DNA from: Amanita rubescens | Lineage: Eukaryota; Basidiomycota; Agaricomycetes; Agaricales; Amanitaceae | Assembly: GCA_015039365.1 (NCBI GenBank) | Contig: WION01000011.1 | Coordinates: forward strand, 496,001-560,000 | Direction of reading: 5' to 3' | DNA length: 64,000 nucleotides | In this document: piece by piece, positions 57,844 to 64,000 of the stretch | Layout of the letters: each line of letters starts with the position of its first letter | Position numbering within the stretch: position 1 is the first letter of the stretch | The notes under the pieces: model-generated | Told to the model about the DNA's origin: nothing | The model's input: only the letters and a program-made list of their open reading frames with translations | Database searches by the model: none | Made by a program: the position numbers and the translations under genes

Positions 57844-58330
57844 ATGAGCCTCCAGACGCGCACCATATCGCCTGAAACAGACCGTGAGAATGATCGGTGC
57901 CCAAATGTGGAAAGTGTTTCAAAATAGCTTCCAGACGCGCACCATATCGCAATCACCTTTTATCAGTTAGATAAGATAGCTGTGAGAGTGTCATGGGCCT
58001 TATCAATATGTTTTCAAAAGGGGCGTGATGAGAATCGCACGGAAAATAGCTTTCGAATGCACCTTAAGTCGTCCTCGGGGGCACAATCCCTGAGGAGTTA
58101 CCATATTTGGTAATATGACGGACCGTGGGTGAAATCTGATGGGCATTTTTCCCAAACTAGTATGTTTACATCAGCAGGCTACGCAAATTCTCTAAGTTGC
58201 TCTTGACCTCCACAATTACGGGACGATTTAACGCTGGTGTCGAGAATTTTCAACTTTCAGCCTCCTTAAGAGTGAGTCATCTTCATGTTAACCCAGTCAT
58301 AAAAGGCTTAAAATGTGGGATCGCTAGGTG
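57844..58330 (-). repeat. KDZ right terminal inverted repeat
   Basis: Reverse complement of 48098-48584 with few differences. It ends at 58330 next to the second ACCTTTTT. Confidence 0.9.
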
Positions 58331-59750
58331 ACCTTTTTTCGAGAAGGATGGCGCGCAGAGTCCCAGTTTCTCTCTTGACCGGAGGGATTGTCATGGCCCT
58401 CAGGCTTCCTGATTCTGGCTCGCTCTCTTCAGTCCTTGTCGGCGGGTTCGAGCCAGCAGAGAGTTTTTGTCATGGCGTGGTGACCGGTGACCGGTGACCG
58501 TCACTGACGTTGATTCTAAATACCACCAAACAAAGGTGAGCCCGAAAGAATTGGGGGCGGTCATCGATGGACGGTAAGTTTTCAAGTTTTCGGAGCCTTG
58601 CAGAAATTCATTGTTTCGCAGAATTCCCATCAACACAATTTTGCAATCGGGCCGGACTTCCGCTTCGTCCTAACATGCAAGTCCTATTGATGTCGTTAAT
58701 GACCGTCTTGACCGTTGGAACATCATGACCGATTGCATAAACGACTTTGGGGAACGTGCATGGAATATTTAACGCTGTCGCAAGTGTGAGGTGCACAACC
58801 CGAAATCTGATTCAGAAATGCCTGCATACCGTACCTCAACAACACGCTACGGTAAGTACTGGGACTCAATATTCAACGTTGGCAACCAACAGTTAGATTT
58901 GGTACCGCTTTCTGTGGCGTAGGTGAACGACTCGGATATCTTCGACTGGTACGCTGAGGAAAGCACTGCGACGAGAAGATGGTCCTCCTGAGCGGCGGCT
59001 TGACCCGTAACGTGAGTCTGACGTTAAGCGGGACGCCAGTTAGTAGGTGATCAATTGCTGCGATTACCGCCGGGTGAGTTTGGCATCCAGATCGTGAATA
59101 CCGCTTAGGAAGGATAACGCCCGGCTGAGGTTCTGCCCTCTGACTCTGGACCATAGGAAGGCGATGTACTGCGCCGACTCAGGCGAAGATCGTTCACCTT
59201 CTTGCTCCTCCAGTGAAGGTCCTGCACCAGTAGGCGGTTCGCCTGATATTGATGCTTCCTTTTGCTCTTTGATCTTGCGGAGCAAACTACTATCGCCCAT
59301 CTGCTTCGGATAATGATGGAAGTTCAGGTCAAAGAAGCTGCGCAGTGCGTCCGATGTCATCAGTAGATCATTGACGGCTATCACTACGATCGGTTCACAT
59401 GAACCATTATTCCGTTGCTACGGCATGTGTACAGCATACATAAGTAGTAGCGATAGAAAAGACTTGTAATGAATAGGATGGAAGAATGAATAGCTGTCAC
59501 CAGTCTTGCCATCATTATCATTATCCTCTTCAGTCCCTATGCTATTGCTCTGCTTACGCCTCAGAACAACATACAATGCTCTACCTCTATCAAACCTATC
59601 AAAGCCTATACTACTAATTGTTCTAGAGCAGAATGTTCGTAAATTAGAATAAACCTATGGATTTTTGCGTTCCATTACTACATCATGCTTAAGTGGCTCT
59701 ACAAAGACAAAAAAACCGCTCTGAGAGCGGTCGAGGCGTTTTCAGAACCG
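58331..59750 (-). other. Decayed or unrecognised minus-strand coding stretches
   Basis: Minus-strand peptides look coding but match no family I know: 59384-59066 (MIAVNDLLMTSDALRSFFDLNFHHYP ... FLSGIHDLDAKLTRR), about 59010-58915 (AAAQEDHLLVAVLSSAYQSK) and 58796-58608 (NIPCTFPKVVYAIGHDVPTVKTVINDINRT). They may be exons of one gene whose 3' end was displaced by the KDZ insertion at 58330. A GTGACCG triplet repeat lies at 58479-58500. 59400-59750 is otherwise AT-rich with no gene. Confidence 0.3.
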
Positions 59751-60405
59751 TTAATTCTGCCCTGGGTTCCGCGATGCACGCTGTTGCCTAGCAAGTTGGC
59801 GTCGCATTTCATCTGCTTTGACCGCTTTGATCGCTTTTGTACTTGGCCAATTTGGCAGCCCTCGAGGGGGCCCATGGCGAAAAATTTGCATTGGGGGGTC
59901 GCGAGGGCCATCATCTTCAGCGGGAGATGAGGGCCGGGAATCAACGTACGGGGGCGGGGGGTCGTCAAGGTGATCCCAGTCGGGCTCCGGGTTGGAGTAC
60001 GACGGCGGGGGCACTGTACTCGTGTGATGACCGGTGGAGGGTTGGAGAGAAGATGGCGTCGAATGACCATTGGGTCGAGGAGGCAGTGGTGGTGGGCGGC
60101 GACCATTGGGTCGGGGAGGCAGGGGTGGTGGGCGGCGACCATTGGGTCGAGGAGGCAATGGTGGTGGGCGGCGACCATACGGCTGAGGAAATGGTGGTGG
60201 GCGACTTGGATGAATATACGGCTGAGGCTCAGGAAATTTTGGTGGGCGACTCGGATGAATATACGGCTGAGGCTCAGGAAATTTTGGTGGGCTACTCGGA
60301 TGACCATAGTAGGGCTGAGGAAATGGTATGATGGGATGAGGAAATGCTTGCGCCGGGGGATAACCAAACGGCTCCCATTGAGGAAATGTTGGCGCGGGAT
60401 GATAG
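59751..60405 (-). pseudogene. Proline-rich protein gene truncated by LTR insertion
   Basis: The minus-strand frame ends at TAA 59751 and stays open without a stop to 60405, where the plus-strand LTR begins. The peptide is proline/tyrosine-rich with two tandem repeats: FPEPQPYIHPSRPPK twice (45-nt unit, about 60212-60310) and PPLPPRPNGRRP three times (36-nt unit, about 60065-60175). The C-terminus is charged (KAIKAVKADEMRRQLARQQ). The first in-frame ATG and any promoter must lie beyond the retroelement (>64000) or are lost. Annexin- or WW-binding-like proline repeats are possible, but no domain is certain. Confidence 0.55.
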
Positions 60406-60711
60406 TGTTAAAGTTATCTTATCTAATCATATAAGATAACGTATATCTTATCTTATCTCATATAAGATAATACATCATATCTTATCCTATAGATTAGGAT
60501 ATACAGATTAGATGTACATACATGCGTATATGTACTCACATACATATATACACGTACATATACATACATAGGATACTGGAATATCCTATAGTCGCTTGCG
60601 TCATCCCATTACTGCGGTAGACGCGTCATAGCTGCGCTAGACGTCATATCATACGTCATGCACAGCTCTTCCTCTATTTACTATACATTGTACTTATTAG
60701 GATACTAGTAG

Positions 60712-60719
60712 TATATAAG
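60712..60719 (+). promoter_or_regulatory. LTR TATA box
   Basis: TATATAAG about 305 nt into the LTR, matching the TATATAAA of the other element. Confidence 0.55.
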
Positions 60720-61119
60720 ACTACCTGTACGTAGGTACAAATAAGAACCTTCCTTCTCCTCTTACCACCACATCCTATATCCATAGGATAGTGAGTTATC
60801 GTTTGAGGTCGTCACCGCCACTCTACACTCCACTCTAAGTAAGTATTCACTTTAACACTTAGACGCTGCGCTGCTGGGCGTATCTTCGTCAGGTTATGGG
60901 CCCCGACATGGTATTGCTTGCATCACCATCGCCTCCAGGCATGTTACCATGCAAGATGTGTGAACAGGTATAGTATTGTGCGGGTCGGAGACCTGAGTGG
61001 CATCCGTCAATTTAACTAAGTTCTTGTACCTGACATACGAGCTCATGACATGCGCCCGGACCCTAGGGCTTTAGGGGGATCTCCTTGCACCCAGGGATAA
61101 GGGTACCACCTATGTTTCT

Positions 61120-61171
61120 CAAGGCTGGCATGGCAACCTTGACCCCCATGGAGTTATTCTTGCCCTCCATG
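61120..61171 (+). other. Two adjacent conserved hairpins in the LTR
   Basis: The CAAGG/CCTTG stem with a 12-nt loop (61120-61141) is followed by a CATGGAG/CTCCATG stem with an 11-nt loop (61147-61171). It is the counterpart of 5482-5533, with four compensatory pair changes. The flanking CCCC and GGGG could extend the second stem around an 8-nt bulge (ATGTGACT). Confidence 0.65.
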
Positions 61172-61917
61172 ATGTGACTGGGGTATTCATGCACGATATT
61201 CCATTATAAGGCCCTTAGTGCCTTTAGTTACCGTATGTAGATCATATGGCCCGTAGTAACCTTCAAAAAAGTATAAAGGTCGTGCTGGGGTCCCATTGTG
61301 GACCATACACGCAGACTATTAGGCGTCCACTCCTAGAGAGCGCCTTAGATTAGCCGTTGGCTCTGCTCAAAAGGCATCCACGTATACTTTCATATTGTTA
61401 CTGGGAGTGCTTATAAAGGTGGTCACGGACGGTTTATGGACCGGACACCTTTCATTTTCCAAAGACAACTGGTACCTCTTGGGACCAGGCAGTTGCCGCA
61501 GGCGCACTGCAGTCTGCGGACCTTATGCATGTCATACTCGTTTACAGGTCAGGCACACAAGTCTGGTACATGTCCTCGGATCGATCCTGGTGCTAGGCAT
61601 TATTATGCTTGGCTGTAGCTCATAACGCTGCACGCAAGGTTGCTGTCGTATTCGTTATGACACCCTCGCCTATGAAGTCGCTGTCGTTTATGTAATGACA
61701 CCTTCATTAATAAAAATCCTTAAATAGATATAAATCATTGAATTTATAAATAATCCATCAAACGATCAATTGATTTCATCTCAATCAATCGTTCCATCAT
61801 CAAGAAGCAAGAAATAACATTTCTCGCTCACCCACTCCAATACAAGGCTATCAAACCTTGTAACCGACATTTCCATAAGGTTTTATATAAATATAAACCT
61901 TTATCGACATTCTTGTC

Positions 61918-63068
61918 ATGTCTTCTTTTACCAAAGAAGAAGACAGCGCTTTATGTTCCCTTGTCACCGAATTACAAGGAAACAATTATCGTGCCTGGGC
62001 ACGACAAATAACGGCATACTTTCAGATCTCAAATCTGATGGTATTCATGTGTCCCGTTATTCCAAATGCAATCCCTGCTCACCTCAAAGCAGTAATTGCA
62101 CCGATCACTGCCACCTAATAAGGCAGCAATCATCATACAAGCTGATGAGCTTGTACAAAACGAGAAGGCGTTACACGCCATTAAGCTCAGATTGTCCTTT
62201 ACAATCTTTGAGCTTTATCAACACGTTTACAACGCAAGACTCCTATGGATGTTCTTGCAAGAACGTTACAAAGATGATTCTCCAGCAATCCTCGACGGAT
62301 CACTGGACAAAATAGATCATGATCGATCTATAAATAAAATCATCACTCGTTATAGACACATAGCAGCACAGGGACATCAATTCCCGGCTGCTCATCTAAA
62401 TAAAGCACTTACGACCATCAGGGCTGTTCCATTAAAATGGATCAACCAAACAGCGGCTACATCATCAGTTACCGCTAATAATACGAATTACTCTAGCCCT
62501 ACAGCAGTACGTTCAGGAAACACTGCTACACAAGTTGGACCAATCAGAGTCCAGCAACTTGCTAGTGAAATTCGTTCATCATGGTCGTTACGGCATAATA
62601 CTATAAATCAATCACCTCCGTCAACGCAAGACCCTAACTTGCATACGGAACATTGTTTAGCTAATGCCTCCTTAACAAACAAGGCAAAGGCCGCTGCAGA
62701 TGCTCGCCGCATCCACAGCCTACACATTTGCGCTGGGAAGACTTTAAAAATAGTAGCAAGCCTGATTACATCAGGGGAGGATCTCCACTATTAGTCCAAC
62801 AGCCCTGAATCTGATCCGGAATCAGATTCCACACATGATTCATTTAAATCATGTAAATCAAATGTTTCCACGCCTTCACCTTTGTCACACGAGCCTTTGA
62901 CAGACTCGTTGGAATACAAGAATAACAAATTCCCAGGAGGAATTTTATGATGCTCATGAAGATTTCGAGCGTCATTATGGAAATTTCATGGCTATGAATA
63001 GCTATGATCAATGGGTAGAAGAACAATATAGCATAGACTTAGATTATTTCTGGAAGAAATATATGTAA
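61918..63068 (+). pseudogene. copia Gag-like ORF with frameshifts
   Basis: Starts at ATG 61918 (MSSFTKEEDSALCSLVTELQGNNYRAWARQITAYF), the L.G.NY..W pattern of copia Gag. Near 62112 the frame must shift to continue as PPNKAAIIIQADELVQNEKALHAIKLRLSF ... FLQERYKDDSPA ... PLKWINQTAA. An in-frame TAG follows GEDLHY (62792-62794), after which SPESDPESDSTHDSFKS continues in the same frame. Another shift near 62935 leads to EFYDAHEDFERHYGNF ... LDYFWKKYM and TAA 63068. Two shifts and one stop mark it as non-coding now, unless one shift is programmed. A CCHC knuckle is absent; the short C..H...C words seen (HSLHICAG) do not fit it. Confidence 0.65.
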
Positions 63069-63226
63069 TATATATAAATTGTCATCAACACAAGAGTATC
63101 GTGAAGGATCACTCCTTATAAATCCGATTACTTGTCACACAATTTATATTCAAAATAAGGAAATCGTGAAGGCGTATGCCTTGCAATCCCGATTACTTAT
63201 ATATAAAATCTTTCTGGTGGTATTAA

Positions 63227-63760
63227 GCAAGGATCATTATCATTGCCAGAATATACCGCGTTCAAGGGAATTTCGATCACTTGAAGAAAGATCATCACGC
63301 TTGTCATCATATACAAGCATCAACACATATTATCTTCGTCATTCTGAAATATCTATAAAGTCTACACTATAAAAACAATATCCTTTAAAAGCTCTCCACA
63401 TATGCAAAACGATGTCTATAGCCTATAAACGGCTATAATCTATTTGCAGATAACAGTAATGTGTTACCTTTGAGAAAGGTTCCTTGCCGTTGAAACTTAT
63501 ACGGTTTTGAAAACGTCTCATAATATGGTTTCCTACACTTGAGAAGGCTCCTTACCGTTGAAACTTATACGGTCTTGAAAGTATCTCATAACACTGTAGT
63601 CGCAATAGCAGTTTCAAACTGCTGAACATTATCTGTTGGAGATAACAAATTTCTTGGTATAAACACCGTCATTCTTTAACGACGTTAGCAAGGATTTATC
63701 ATCATTGCCAGAATACTGTCGCATACAAGGGAATTTCGATCACTTGTATAAGAATAGACT
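63227..63760 (+). repeat. Internal direct repeats of the plus-strand element
   Basis: AGCAAGGATCATTATCATTGCCAGAATA at 63227 recurs in altered form at 63689 with the following AAGGGAATTTCGATCACTTG. Between them a 70-nt unit with CCGTTGAAACTTATACGGT occurs twice (63486 and 63556). AT-rich, no ORF. Confidence 0.6.
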
Positions 63761-64000
63761 TCTATGCTTATCTATATAAGCATCTATAAACGTCCAGAGT
63801 ATTTCTGTACTCAACCTATAAATTGAATTGTACGGCGGCGCTATGCGCTCATCCCCTTTTCATATTAAAAATAGGTTTTCCAATAACAGGACAGACGTAA
63901 TTAAAATACCTCGAAATAATTCTTATAGCTTTAAGAATTGTGGATTATAATTCTAAATGATTATCTATAGGAACCAGATCATCCTTGAGTGAAATACATG

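Larger units (their letters stand above)
48098..58330 (+). mobile_element. KDZ (Kyakuja-Dileera-Zisupton) DNA transposon
   Basis: A 10,233-bp element flanked by the 8-bp duplication ACCTTTTT (48090-48097 and 58331-58338). Its ends CACCTAGCGATCCCAC are the start of long inverted repeats (about 490 bp each, near identical). A weaker inverted match extends to about 49015 on the left and 57620 on the right. Inside are the KDZ transposase gene (49580-52901) and two further genes (about 53301-55400 and 55792-57268) in the same direction. KDZ elements are known for 8-bp duplications, so structure and transposase agree. Confidence 0.9.
60406..61700 (+). repeat. 5' LTR of the plus-strand element (inner boundary approximate)
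   Basis: Outer end TGTTA at 60406. Shared with the other LTR: TATA box, the TTCGTCAGGTTATGGGCC block at 60886-60905, and the conserved block 61040-61200. Most of the rest is diverged. The 3' LTR is not in the window, so the inner end is a guess. Confidence 0.55.
60406..64000 (+). mobile_element. Second copia-type LTR element, gag-only and degenerate
   Basis: Plus-strand element starting TGTTAAAG at 60406. LTR and leader are related to the minus-strand element at 1-6169. A Gag-like ORF begins at 61918 but is broken, and no protease, integrase or RT word appears before the window ends, 930 bases after the last gag-like frame. Repeats fill 63200-63800. This looks like a non-autonomous, gag-retaining derivative, although a pol gene beyond 64000 cannot be excluded. 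Confidence 0.72.

Noticed and set aside
58430..58460. GGTTCGAGCC resembling a tRNA B box
   Set aside because: No A box at the right distance and no cloverleaf can be drawn.
59837..60434. Plus-strand Trp/Gly/Arg repeat ORFs
   Set aside because: Complement of the proline-rich repeats; the minus-strand frame has the better coding character and extends to the LTR edge.
60406..61900. Search of the conserved LTR block for a hammerhead or other known self-cleaving ribozyme
   Set aside because: The hammerhead core words (CTGATGA with GAAA) are not in the conserved block; I only support two hairpins.

Overview
The window reads as a gene-poor, transposon-rich stretch of a basidiomycete (most likely Agaricomycete) genome. 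The evidence is multi-exon genes with GT-AG introns of about 45-60 nt, a KDZ transposase, a GCM/MULE transposase, a NACHT-ankyrin protein, a UGA4-like permease pair and a Set3-like PHD-SET protein. No rRNA, tRNA, CRISPR or bacterial operon structure was seen. Calls come from reading the sequence by eye. Exon borders were fitted to splice signals and frame, not to transcripts.

Layout. 1-6169: 5' part of a Ty1/copia element on the minus strand (open gag-pol, a 183-codon in-frame leader ORF, a long 5' LTR). 6435-9720: decayed DNA with kinase fragments. 10040-19352: a GABA-permease-like pseudogene (minus) split by a 7.2 kb MULE-type DNA transposon (10871-18039) whose transposase is fused to a USP-like protease and a PHD finger. 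19477-20925: F-box gene. 21564-24869: PHD+SET gene. 25438-28917: NACHT protein with 11 near-identical ankyrin repeats. 29962-36138: three paralogous small genes (minus) with identical intron phases, interleaved with a membrane/coiled-coil gene (32994-34312). 37484-39216: a weak gene and a 72-residue double-stranded-RNA-binding protein. 42457-43989: class II glutamine amidotransferase (DUG3-like) with a predicted 6-nt microexon. 44852-47184: intact permease paralogue. 48098-58330: a 10.2 kb KDZ transposon with about 490-bp terminal inverted repeats and two accessory genes. 59751-60405: proline-rich gene cut by an LTR. 60406-64000: a second, divergent copia-type element on the plus strand with a broken gag-only ORF.

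How it fits together. The two copia elements point outward and have related LTRs. Both LTRs keep a block with two adjacent hairpins whose stems differ by compensatory base changes, which suggests a conserved RNA element. The two internal DNA transposons both have 8-bp target duplications. The intact permease copy preserves the equivalent of the empty MULE target site. Host genes are mostly of fast-evolving types (NLR-like, F-box, small secreted-type proteins).
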